From Streptomyces rishiriensis (GTDB taxonomy: Bacteria; Actinomycetota; Actinomycetes; Streptomycetales; Streptomycetaceae), in contig NZ_BEWA01000005.1 of NCBI RefSeq assembly GCF_003112535.1, positions 1-43,917 of the forward strand: 43,917 nucleotides of DNA. The letters run 5' to 3'. The notes beneath the pieces were generated by a model, which was not told where the DNA came from, did no database searches, and worked only from the letters and a program-made list of their open reading frames with translations. Each line of letters begins with the position of its first letter. Position 1 is the stretch's first letter. A program made the translations under genes and the position numbers. This document shows positions 19,213 through 27,204 of this stretch, piece by piece.

Positions 19213-20348
19213 CCGCGGCGAACCACGAGGGCCGGCCGGTGCGCACCGCTGTGGTGGGGCTCGGCTGGGCGGCTCGCTCCATCTGGCTGCCGCGGCTGCG
19301 CCGCCATCCCGGCTTCGCCGTGAACGCGGCGGTCGACCCCGACCCGGCCTCGCGCGCGTCCGTCGCCGCGGAGTTCCCGGACATCCCCGTCCTGGCGGCC
19401 GTGCACGACGCGGACCTCGCACAGGTGGACCTGGCCGTCGTGGCCGTCCCCAACCACCTGCACTGCGAGATCGCCGCCGGCCTGCTCCACAAGGGCATCC
19501 CGGTCTTCCTCGAGAAGCCGGTGTGCCTGACGTCGGCGGAGGCGGAGCAGCTGGCCGAAGCCGAACGCGTCGGCGGTGCACGGCTCCTGGCGGGCAGCGC
19601 CGCCCGCCACCGCGCCGACGTCCGGTCCCTGCTCGCGAGCGCGGGCGACCTGGGCACGATCCGTCACATCGAGCTGTCCTGGGTGCGGGCCCGGGGCGTG
19701 CCGGACGCGGGCGGCTGGTTCACCCGGCGCCGGCTGTCGGGCGGCGGGGCTCTGGTGGACCTCGGCTGGCATCTGTTCGACATCGCCACGCCCGTGCTGG
19801 GCTCCGCGAACTTCACGCAGGTCACCGGCTCGGTCTCGGGCGACTTCATCGCGCGGGACTCCGCACGGGTCTCCTGGCGCGCCGAGAAGGCAGAGGACGG
19901 CCAGGACGGCCAGGACGGCGAGCCGGCCGACGCCGGCGTCATCGACGTCGAGGACACCGCCCGCGCGTTCCTCGTCACCGACGACGGTGTCTCGCTGTCG
20001 CTGCACGCGAGTTGGGCCTCGCACGAGGAGCGCGACATCACCCGCGTCAGGATCGACGGCAGCGCGGGCAGCGCGACCCTGCGGTGCACGTTCGGCTTCA
20101 GTCCCAACCGGCTGGAACACCCGGAACTGACCCGCACCGAGGACGGCCGCACCCGCCGGATCCCGGTGCCCGACGAGCCCATCGGCACGGAGTACGACCG
20201 GCAGCTCGACGAGCTGCTCGCCCAGCTGCGGGACCCGGCCGGCCCAGGCCGGGCCGTCGAGGAGGCGCGCCGCACCATCGGCGCCATCGAGCGGATCTAC
20301 TCCTCGGCCCGCGCCGCGCAGGAGAAACCCCGGTCGTACCGGCCGTGA
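19209..20348 (+). CDS. rifL: NAD(P)-dependent oxidoreductase of the GFO/IDH/MocA family (RifL-like), 379 aa
   Basis: RifL homologues act early in AHBA formation, with the AHBA synthase, in oxidising a UDP-sugar toward kanosamine. The N-terminal Rossmann motif VVGLGWAARS (15-24) and the EKP motif in FLEKPVCL near residue 103 mark the family. The C-terminal half is the usual alpha/beta dimerisation domain. A hydrophilic low-complexity insert of the DGQDGQDG type lies near residues 233-241 and is encoded by a short tandem repeat at about 19897-19920. The ATG overlaps the AHBA synthase stop. The next gene begins 95 nt downstream. Confidence 0.93.
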   Translation: MTAANHEGRPVRTAVVGLGWAARSIWLPRLRRHPGFAVNAAVDPDPASRASVAAEFPDIPVLAAVHDADLAQVDLAVVAVPNHLHCEIAAGLLHKGIPVFLEKPVCLTSAEAEQLAEAERVGGARLLAGSAARHRADVRSLLASAGDLGTIRHIELSWVRARGVPDAGGWFTRRRLSGGGALVDLGWHLFDIATPVLGSANFTQVTGSVSGDFIARDSARVSWRAEKAEDGQDGQDGEPADAGVIDVEDTARAFLVTDDGVSLSLHASWASHEERDITRVRIDGSAGSATLRCTFGFSPNRLEHPELTRTEDGRTRRIPVPDEPIGTEYDRQLDELLAQLRDPAGPGRAVEEARRTIGAIERIYSSARAAQEKPRSYRP

Positions 20349-20443
20349 CCGGCACGACCACCGGTTCGGCCGGGACCCGTACCGCGTCGGCAGCGGGCCC
20401 ACACCCGAAGCCGCCGCCCCACGAAGGAGAGCACCACAGCACC

Positions 20444-21151
20444 ATGGACAGTCTGGGAACCAGCCAAGGCCCGGCCGCCCGGGACGCCTGTGCCCACGAG
20501 GCACAGCCGACTGCCGCGGTCGTCTTCGATCTCGACGGGGTGCTCGTCAACAGCTTCGCCGTGATGCGCCAGGCGTTCACCACCGCCTACGCCGAGGTGG
20601 TGGGGGACGGCGAGCCCCCGTTCGAGGAGTACGAGCGCCATCTGGGCCGCTACTTCCCCGACATCATGCGGATCATGGGGCTGCCGCTGGAGATGGAGGC
20701 CCCGTTCGTCCGTGAGAGCTACCGGCTCGCTCACCTCGTCCCGGTCTTCGACGGCGTGCCGGAGATGCTCAGGGAGCTGCGGGCCCGCGACATCGGGCTC
20801 GCCGTCGCCACCGGCAAGAGCGGACCGCGGGCCCGTTCGCTCCTCAAACAGCTCGGCCTGCTGGAGCTGTTCACCGTCGTGATCGGCTCCGACGAGGTCG
20901 AACGCCCCAAGCCGGCGCCCGACATCGTGCTCAAGGCACTGGACGTGCTCGGCTGCGACCCCTGGCGGACGATCATGGTCGGCGACGCGGTCACCGACCT
21001 CACCAGCGCGCGGGGCGCCGGCGTGGCGGCCGTGGCCGCGCTGTGGGGCGAGACCGACGAGGAGACCCTCCTCGCGGAGAGCCCCGACGTCGTGCTGCGC
21101 TCCCCCTCGGAACTGCTCGAGGTGTGCGTCGGCAGATCCCGCACGCCCTGA
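20444..21151 (+). CDS. rifM: HAD-superfamily phosphatase (RifM-like), 235 aa
   Basis: A phosphoglycolate-phosphatase-like HAD enzyme required in AHBA formation in rifamycin producers. Motif I FDLDGVLVNS (Asp29, Asp31), motif II in VATGKSG, motif III Lys in RPKPAPD, and motif IV MVGDAVTD are intact. The helical cap lies between motifs I and II. The start was set at the ATG at 20444, preceded by AAGGAGAG 13-15 nt away; the open frame extends upstream but overlaps the oxidoreductase gene without a sensible sequence. It is followed by a hairpin at 21217-21238. RifM's exact substrate is uncertain in the literature I recall. Confidence 0.92.
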   Translation: MDSLGTSQGPAARDACAHEAQPTAAVVFDLDGVLVNSFAVMRQAFTTAYAEVVGDGEPPFEEYERHLGRYFPDIMRIMGLPLEMEAPFVRESYRLAHLVPVFDGVPEMLRELRARDIGLAVATGKSGPRARSLLKQLGLLELFTVVIGSDEVERPKPAPDIVLKALDVLGCDPWRTIMVGDAVTDLTSARGAGVAAVAALWGETDEETLLAESPDVVLRSPSELLEVCVGRSRTP

Positions 21152-21216
21152 TCCCGGGCGACATGCTCCGCGTCATCGGGGCCGACGGGCGGAAAGCCCG
21201 GAGCGGGGAATCCACG

Positions 21217-21238
21217 GGTCCGATATGCCGATCGGACC
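21217..21238 (+). terminator. Hairpin after the phosphatase gene (terminator or attenuator)
   Basis: A perfect 8-bp stem GGTCCGAT/ATCGGACC around a 6-nt loop, extendable to 10 pairs with one bulged G. It lies 65 nt after the phosphatase stop and about 200 nt before the aminoDAHP synthase gene, suggesting that transcription is partly separated here. Confidence 0.55.
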
Positions 21239-21369
21239 GTCCTGACGCGGCGGTTGCGGACGCCGGGATCACCGTTCCCAGATTCCGATGGAGGAAAATC
21301 CAGTGGCATGCGCCGGGCTGTGGGATCCACGGCCCGTTCCCGACCTTCCACGCTGCCCGCCTGCGGCTG

Positions 21370-21384
21370 TCGAAGGGTCTTCGA
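21370..21384. promoter_or_regulatory. Inverted repeat upstream of aminoDAHP synthase
   Basis: TCGAA-N5-TTCGA, about 60 nt before the gene, in a 291 bp gap (21152-21442) that has no gene. It could be an operator or chance. Confidence 0.3.
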
Positions 21385-21442
21385 AAATCATCCTCCAATG
21401 ATCGCAGTCATATCTCGACCGATATTTCACCGGAGACCCGAC

Positions 21443-22768
21443 GTGGGAAAAGCCGTGACCGACATGCATAAGCCGGCCCTGCAACAACCCGAGTGGGACG
21501 ACCCGTCACAGGTCCGGCGCATCCGGAAGGTACTGGCCGCGCGTCCGCCGCTGGTCAAGGCGGAGGACGTGCACGGGCTGCGGACACTGCTGGCCCAGGT
21601 GGCCCGAGGCGAAGCCCTGGTGGTGCAGGCCGGCGACTGCGCAGAGAACCCGGCCGAGTGCGACGCCGCGTACGTGTCGCGCAAATCCGCGGTGCTCGAC
21701 CTGCTCGCCGCGACACTGAAGATGACCACCCACAAGCCGGTCGTGCGGGTCGGGCGTATCGCGGGCCAGTTCGCCAAGCCGCGGTCCAGGCCGTTCGAAC
21801 GGATCGGGGACCTGGAACTGCCGGTCTACCGGGGCCACATGGTCAACGGTCCGGAGCGCGACGAGGAAAGCCGGCGGCACGATCCGCTGCGTCTGCTGAC
21901 CTCGTACATGACGGCCAGCGATGTCATGGAGCACCTGGGCTGGCGCGGCCGCGCGGGCCTGGGCCACCAGCCCCTGATCGAAACCCGGATGTGGACGAGC
22001 CACGAGGCGCTGGTCCTCGACTACGAAGTGCCCCTGGTCCGTGAGCTGGGTGACGGGCGCCGCTGGCTCGGCTCCACCCACTGGCCGTGGATCGGTGAGC
22101 GGACCCGGCAGGCGGACGGCGCCCACCTGGACCTCGTCGCCGGCGTCGTCAACCCGGTCGCCGTGAAGGTCGGTCCGACCACCACCGTGGAGGAGATCAC
22201 CGTTCTGTGCGAACGGCTCGATCCGCTGCGCGAACCGGGCCGGCTCACCCTCATCGCGCGCATGGGCGCCGGGAAGGTCACCGAGCGGCTGCCCGCGCTC
22301 GTGGAGGCGGTCCGGATGAGCGGCCATCCGGTGATCTGGCTCAGCGACCCCATGCACGGGAACACCGTCGTCGGCCCGGACGGGCACAAGACCCGCCTGC
22401 TGGAGACCATGGCACGGGAGGTCCGGGGATTCCTCCGGGCCGTGACCGGCGTCGGCGGCACGGCGGGCGGACTGCACCTGGAGACCACCCCGGACGACGT
22501 CCTCGAATGCGCCGCGGACCTCTCCGTGTACGAGGGAGAGGCCGTCCGGCGTACCAGCCTGTGCGACCCGCGGCTCAATCCGGAACAGGCCGTTTCGCTG
22601 GTGTCCGCCTGGTCCGACATGGACGTGCGGGCCGCCGCGCCCGCGGACGCGGCACGGGTGGTCCCGGAAGCTCGGGCAGTCCCGGGCGGCCGGTCGCTGC
22701 CTTCCGCTCCGGACCATCAGGAGTCCGGGACCCGGAACCTGTCCGCGTTGCGGCTCAACCAGACGTAG
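21443..22768 (+). CDS. rifH: Class II DAHP synthase: aminoDAHP synthase, 441 aa
   Basis: Condenses PEP with an imino-erythrose 4-phosphate to give aminoDAHP, the first cyclisable AHBA precursor. Plant-type (class II) motifs are clear: VVQAGDCAEN with the metal-site Cys, RIAGQFAKPRS, RMWTSHEAL, WIGERTRQADGAHLD, NPVAVKVGPT, SDPMHGNT and GGLHLE. The start was set at the GTG at 21443, which has GGAG 7 nt upstream and gives a 441 aa product like RifH (about 440); ATG at 21464 is possible. Context separates it from housekeeping DAHP synthase. The last about 35 residues are low in conservation. Confidence 0.93.
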   Translation: MGKAVTDMHKPALQQPEWDDPSQVRRIRKVLAARPPLVKAEDVHGLRTLLAQVARGEALVVQAGDCAENPAECDAAYVSRKSAVLDLLAATLKMTTHKPVVRVGRIAGQFAKPRSRPFERIGDLELPVYRGHMVNGPERDEESRRHDPLRLLTSYMTASDVMEHLGWRGRAGLGHQPLIETRMWTSHEALVLDYEVPLVRELGDGRRWLGSTHWPWIGERTRQADGAHLDLVAGVVNPVAVKVGPTTTVEEITVLCERLDPLREPGRLTLIARMGAGKVTERLPALVEAVRMSGHPVIWLSDPMHGNTVVGPDGHKTRLLETMAREVRGFLRAVTGVGGTAGGLHLETTPDDVLECAADLSVYEGEAVRRTSLCDPRLNPEQAVSLVSAWSDMDVRAAAPADAARVVPEARAVPGGRSLPSAPDHQESGTRNLSALRLNQT

Positions 22769-22969
22769 GGCGGGGATTCCCGGAACATCCTGCCAAAAAA
22801 TGGGCCACCGCGTATTCCCCGTCCCGAACTTCTGACCCTACGACGTCTCGGCGTCCGATTTTTCTGTGTGCGTGTGCCCGGCGCCTCGGCGTCGGTGTGC
22901 CGTGAGGATTCGGACCGTTTTCTTTTCCTGTCTCGGCCGCCATCCCACAGTCAGGGAGCAGTAGGACCC
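22769..22969. promoter_or_regulatory. Intergenic region before the cyclohexanecarboxyl-CoA cassette
   Basis: This 201 bp gap between aminoDAHP synthase and the EPSPS-ligase fusion holds no gene. CGTAGGG (22764-22770, over the stop codon) and CCCTACG (22836-22842) are inverted, with CGGGGA/TCCCCG nested inside. CCCTACGACGTC matches an element in the PKS promoter region. It may carry a promoter for the cassette. Confidence 0.4.
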
Positions 22970-25900
22970 ATGCACCTTCTCGTCAAAGGAATTCAGCACC
23001 GTGTCACCGGTGAGATCCTCGTCCCGAACTCGAAATACCACGCGCACCGTGCGCTGATCCTCGCCTCGCTCGCCGAAGGCGTGAGCCGCGTCCACGGACT
23101 GTCCGACGCGCGGCACGTCGAGTACACCGTGCGACTGCTGCGCGACCTCGGTGTGCGGATCGCCCGGGACGGTGACACCTTCGTGGTGCATGGACTCGGC
23201 GGGCGGTACAGGCCGCGCCGGGAGGCAGTGTCCGCCGGCAGCTCCGGCACGACGCTGTACTTCATGATCGGTCTGGCCTCGCTGTCGGACCGCGCCGTGT
23301 CGGTGACCGGGCAGAAGTACTTCAGGCGACGCCCGGTCGGCCCGCTGCTGCGCGCCCTCGAACAGCTGGGCGTCCAACTGGAGTCGGCCGACGACTGCCC
23401 GCCCGTCCACGTACAGGGACGCAGGCCCACGGGCGGCCACGTCACCATCGCGGGAACCCTGTCCCAGTGGGTCTCGGGCCTGATCCTGCTGGCCCCGTTC
23501 GCGACGCGGCACACCACCATCGAGGTGGAGGGCGAACTCAACGAACGCCCCTACCTGGAACTGACCGTGGCGATGATGCGGCAGTTCGGTCTCACCGTGA
23601 CCGTCTCCGAGGACTGGCGGCGCTTCGACATCGAGCCCGGCCAGCAGGCCCGCAGCGTCGAGCTGACGCTGCCGCCGGACATCGGCTCCGCCGCGTTCGG
23701 CATCGCGACCGCGGCACTGCACCCGAGCGATGTGCTGCTGCGCGGGATCACCACGCTGGACGGCGGCCCGGCCGATCACCCCGAGTTCCACTTCCTCGAC
23801 GTCGCACGCTCCATGGGCGTGCCGATGGAGACCGACGAGAGGGCCGGCGGTCTGCGCATCCGGCAGGACACGCCGCGGCTCACCGCGGTCGACGTCGACT
23901 GCCGCGACATCCCCGACATGCTGCCGATCCTGGCGACTCTCGCCACGTTCGCGCGCGGCGAGTCGGTGTTCCGCAACATCGCGCACACCCGGCTCAAGGA
24001 GTCCGACCGGGCCGCCGCCATGCTCCAGCTCAACTCCATGGGCGGCCGCCTGGCACTGTCGGACGACGCGCTGCGGGTACGGGGCGTGGACGGCCTGAGA
24101 GGGGCCAAGCTGTCCTCGTTCAACGACCACCGCATCCTGATGTCGCTGGCGGTGGCGTCGTCGCGGGCGCGGGGGCACGCCACGCTGACCTATCCGAACG
24201 CGTACCGCATCTCGTACCCCACGTTCCTTGACGCGATGAACACGCTCACCGTGCCCATGTCGGTGGAGGACGGCTCGGCGGGCCCCTCCGGCGGCGGTGC
24301 GACCGCCGGTGTCCCCGAGGCGACCGAGGCCGTCGGCCCCGAGGCCGCCTCGCGCGTCACTCTGCCTCGGTGGCTGCGCCGAAGGGCCGAGGCCCGGCCG
24401 CACGACACCGCCGTGGTGGACGTGCGCTCCGACCGCGACGAGATGATCACCTGGAGCGAGCTGGCCGAGCGGGTGGACCGTGCGGCGGCCCTGTTGCTGC
24501 GGCTCGGGGTACGGCCGGGCGAGAACGTGGCGTACCAGCTGCCGAACCGTGTCGAGTTCGTGGTGCTGTCGCTGGCGGCCCTGCGCATCGGGGCGGTGTG
24601 CTGCCCGGTCATCCCGTTCTTCCGCAAGCGCGAGCTCGGTTTCGTCCTGCGGCGCTCCAAGGCGCGGGTCCTGGTCGTGGCGGACCGGCACCGCTCGCGC
24701 CTGCCCGCCGAGGAGGTGCTCGACCTGGTCGCGGAGGACGGCCCGGACCTGAATCTGGAGCACGTGGTGGTCCTGGCCGCCGCAGGCGGCTCCGCCCGGC
24801 TTCCCGAGGCCCCCACGGGTGGGACGGCCGTGCACGACTGGGGGCAGGCGCTGTCGGAGACGACGGTCGACCGCGCGGTGCTCGACGCCCTCGCGCCGAC
24901 ACCGGAGATGACGGCGCAGCTGCTCTTCACCTCGGGCACCACCAGCGAACCGAAGGGCGTCACCCAGCCCACGCGGAACCTGGTCAGGGCCGCCGCGATG
25001 GAGATCGGGCACCTCGGGCTCGGCAAGCAGGACGCGATCTGGGTGCCGTCGCCGCTCGCCCACCAGACGGGCTTCCTGTACGGCATGGTGCTCGCCCTGG
25101 TACTGGGCGTGCCGCAGATCCTGCAGCCCGAGTGGGACGCCAAGCGGGCACTGCAGTCGCTCAACGAGCACCGGGCGACGTTCGTGCAGGCCGCGACGCC
25201 GTTCCTGTCCGACCTGGTGAAGGCCGTGGAGGAGAGCGGCGAGACGCCGCAGCACCTGCGGATCTTCGTGGCGACGGGAGCCATGGTGCCGCGGGCGCTG
25301 GCGGAGCGGGCCGGGCGGGTGCTGCGCACCTACGTGTGCGGGGCCTTCGGCACCACGGAGACCTGCCTGGGCGCGTTGTCGTCACCCGGCGACGAGCCCC
25401 GGCAGCGCTGGGGCTCCGACGGCCGCGCGCTGGACGGCATCGAGCTGCGCGTCACCGACGACGAAGGGCTGGTGCTGCCCGCGGGCAAGGAGGGCAACTT
25501 CGAGCTGCGTTCCCCCACGGTCTTCGACGGTTACCTCGACCGCCCCGACCTGACCTCCCAGGCGTTCACCGAGGACGGCTGGTACCGCACGGGCGATCTG
25601 GCGACGATCGACACCGACGGCTTCCTGCGGATCACCGGGCGGGTCAAGGACGTGATCAACCGCGGCGGCGAGAAGATACCGGTCGCGGAGATCGAGCAAC
25701 TGCTGTTCGGGCACCCCGCGGTGGAGGACGTCGCGGTGGTGGCCATGCCGGACGAGCGTCTCGGCGAGCGCGCCTGCGCCTTCGTGGTCCCGGCGGCCGG
25801 TACGGAGCTGACCTTCGAGGAGATGCGGCGCCACCTCGACGGCCACGAGGTGGCCAAGCAGTACTGGCCGGAGCGTCTGGAGCGGATCGACGCCCTGCCG

Positions 25901-25984
25901 CGCAACCCCATCGGCAAGGTGACGAAGTGGGAACTGCGGGCGCTGGCCCATGGTTTGCGGCCCCACGACGAGGACGCCGGCTGA
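22970..25984 (+). CDS. Fused EPSP-synthase-like / acyl-CoA ligase protein (AnsJ-AnsK type), cyclohexanecarboxyl-CoA pathway, 1004 aa
   Basis: Residues 1-430 are an EPSP synthase fold, 431-462 a Gly/Ala/Pro-rich linker, and 463-1004 an AMP-forming ligase (LLFTSGTTSEPKG, FGTTETC, YRTGDLA, GRVKDVINRGGEK, NPIGK). EPSPS residues kept (E. coli numbering in brackets): Lys22, Arg27, Asp316 (313), Glu344 (341), Arg347 (344), His387-Arg388 (385-386). Changed: Ser23 to Tyr23, the NAGTAMR block to SSGTTLY, and Lys411 to Ile414. It probably works on shikimate or a derivative, with the ligase making the CoA ester. In S. collinus the equivalent genes ansJ and ansK are, as I recall, separate, while phoslactomycin plmJK is fused. 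The ATG at 22970 gives the standard EPSPS start; upstream codons are spurious. First gene of the cassette. Confidence 0.92.
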   Translation: MHLLVKGIQHRVTGEILVPNSKYHAHRALILASLAEGVSRVHGLSDARHVEYTVRLLRDLGVRIARDGDTFVVHGLGGRYRPRREAVSAGSSGTTLYFMIGLASLSDRAVSVTGQKYFRRRPVGPLLRALEQLGVQLESADDCPPVHVQGRRPTGGHVTIAGTLSQWVSGLILLAPFATRHTTIEVEGELNERPYLELTVAMMRQFGLTVTVSEDWRRFDIEPGQQARSVELTLPPDIGSAAFGIATAALHPSDVLLRGITTLDGGPADHPEFHFLDVARSMGVPMETDERAGGLRIRQDTPRLTAVDVDCRDIPDMLPILATLATFARGESVFRNIAHTRLKESDRAAAMLQLNSMGGRLALSDDALRVRGVDGLRGAKLSSFNDHRILMSLAVASSRARGHATLTYPNAYRISYPTFLDAMNTLTVPMSVEDGSAGPSGGGATAGVPEATEAVGPEAASRVTLPRWLRRRAEARPHDTAVVDVRSDRDEMITWSELAERVDRAAALLLRLGVRPGENVAYQLPNRVEFVVLSLAALRIGAVCCPVIPFFRKRELGFVLRRSKARVLVVADRHRSRLPAEEVLDLVAEDGPDLNLEHVVVLAAAGGSARLPEAPTGGTAVHDWGQALSETTVDRAVLDALAPTPEMTAQLLFTSGTTSEPKGVTQPTRNLVRAAAMEIGHLGLGKQDAIWVPSPLAHQTGFLYGMVLALVLGVPQILQPEWDAKRALQSLNEHRATFVQAATPFLSDLVKAVEESGETPQHLRIFVATGAMVPRALAERAGRVLRTYVCGAFGTTETCLGALSSPGDEPRQRWGSDGRALDGIELRVTDDEGLVLPAGKEGNFELRSPTVFDGYLDRPDLTSQAFTEDGWYRTGDLATIDTDGFLRITGRVKDVINRGGEKIPVAEIEQLLFGHPAVEDVAVVAMPDERLGERACAFVVPAAGTELTFEEMRRHLDGHEVAKQYWPERLERIDALPRNPIGKVTKWELRALAHGLRPHDEDAG

Positions 25985-26034
25985 CGCACGACGGACAGCA
26001 CACCGCAACGACGCAACAAGAACAGAGGTGGCAC

Positions 26035-27204
26035 ATGACGGACGAGCAGCAGTTCCACGAGCTGCGCACCCAGGTCGAACAGTGGGTGGAGGGACCCGGC
26101 GAGCGCTGGGCCGAACGCATCGAGGAGACCGGGCAGGTGCCCGAGGAGCTGTGGGCCGAGCTGAACGGCCTGGGGTTCCTGCGGATAGCCGCTCCCGAGG
26201 AGTACGGCGGCCAGGGCCTCGACTTCGTGCGCTGGATGGAGCTGATGGAGATCTTCTCCCGCTCGCACGGATCCGTGCGCATGATCGTGCACGTGGTCAA
26301 CGGCATCTGGCGAGCGATGGACGGCCACGCCGACGACGAGCAGCGCAAGCGCTTCGTCGTTCCCTCCGTCACCGGTGAGATCAAGATCGCCTTCACCCTC
26401 ACCGAACCGGGCAACGGCACCGGCGCGGACATCACCACGTCGGCGGTGCGCGAGGGCGACACGTACTACCTCTCAGGACGCAAGCACCTGATCACCTTCG
26501 GGGTGCGCTGCGACTACTACCTGCTGGCCGCCCGGGTCGAGGGCAGCACCGGGCACGAGGGCACGATGGCGCTGCTGGTGCCGCGTGACGCCCCGGGCGT
26601 CACGGTCGAGGACACCTCCGACACCATGGGCGTCCGGGGTACCGACCATGCCTCGCTGGTCTTCGACCGCACCCCCGTGCCGGTCGACCACCGGCTCGGT
26701 GCGGAGGGCCAGGGCCTGGAGGTGTTCCTCGGCGGCTTCCTCACCCCGTCCCGGATCTCCGTGGCGATGAGCTGCGTGGGGCTCGCGCAGCGTGCCCAGC
26801 AGCTGGCCGTCGAATACGCCCGCAACCGTGTGACCTTCGGCAAGACGCTGACCCAGCGCCAGGTCATCCAGTTCATGCTCGCCGAGAACGCGGCGGACAT
26901 CGAGGCGGCACGGCAGCTGGTCCTGCACGCGGCGCGCCGCTTCGAGGACGGAGCGGACGACGCCTCCATGCAGTCGTCGATGGCGAAGATGCACGCCGTG
27001 ACGATGCTGACGAACGTCACCGACAAGGCGCTCCAGGTGCACGGCGGTCTCGGTTACTGGAAGTCGCAGAAGATCGAGCGCGTCTACCGCGACGCACGCG
27101 CCCAGCGCTTCGAGGAAGGCACCAACGAGGTGCAGAAGGCCGTCGTCTTCCGTGAGTTGCTCCAGCGCACGACGTCCCGGGACGGAGAGGGAACGAACCG
27201 ATGA
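26035..27204 (+). CDS. ansL: Acyl-CoA dehydrogenase, cyclohexanecarboxyl-CoA pathway (AnsL type), 389 aa
   Basis: A flavoprotein of the acyl-CoA dehydrogenase family, expected to act on a cyclohexenyl/cyclohexadienyl-carbonyl-CoA intermediate between shikimate and cyclohexanecarboxyl-CoA. Motifs: AFTLTEPGNGTGAD (substrate/flavin loop), NRVTFGKTLTQRQ (flavin site), LQVHGGLGYWK, and the catalytic-type Glu in FEEGTNE near the C-terminus. The ATG at 26035 has AGAGGTG just upstream; the much longer open frame to the left is antisense-like noise over the ligase. The stop overlaps the chcA start by 4 bp (ATGA). The gene order ligase - dehydrogenase - chcA - reductase matches known cassettes for this starter. 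Confidence 0.93.
   Translation: MTDEQQFHELRTQVEQWVEGPGERWAERIEETGQVPEELWAELNGLGFLRIAAPEEYGGQGLDFVRWMELMEIFSRSHGSVRMIVHVVNGIWRAMDGHADDEQRKRFVVPSVTGEIKIAFTLTEPGNGTGADITTSAVREGDTYYLSGRKHLITFGVRCDYYLLAARVEGSTGHEGTMALLVPRDAPGVTVEDTSDTMGVRGTDHASLVFDRTPVPVDHRLGAEGQGLEVFLGGFLTPSRISVAMSCVGLAQRAQQLAVEYARNRVTFGKTLTQRQVIQFMLAENAADIEAARQLVLHAARRFEDGADDASMQSSMAKMHAVTMLTNVTDKALQVHGGLGYWKSQKIERVYRDARAQRFEEGTNEVQKAVVFRELLQRTTSRDGEGTNR

Noticed and set aside
19897..19920. Short tandem repeats considered as a CRISPR or regulatory array
   Set aside because: Units of about 9 bp, in frame inside a coding gene, without spacers.
22838..25255. Open frame of 805 codons on the minus strand opposite the EPSPS-ligase fusion
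   Set aside because: Arg/His/Gly-rich shadow; the plus-strand frame has all EPSPS and ligase motifs.
24370..26034. Apparent N-terminal extension of the acyl-CoA dehydrogenase to 944 aa
   Set aside because: The extra 555 residues lie out of frame over the ligase and look like noise; the ATG at 26035 has a ribosome site and gives the family length.
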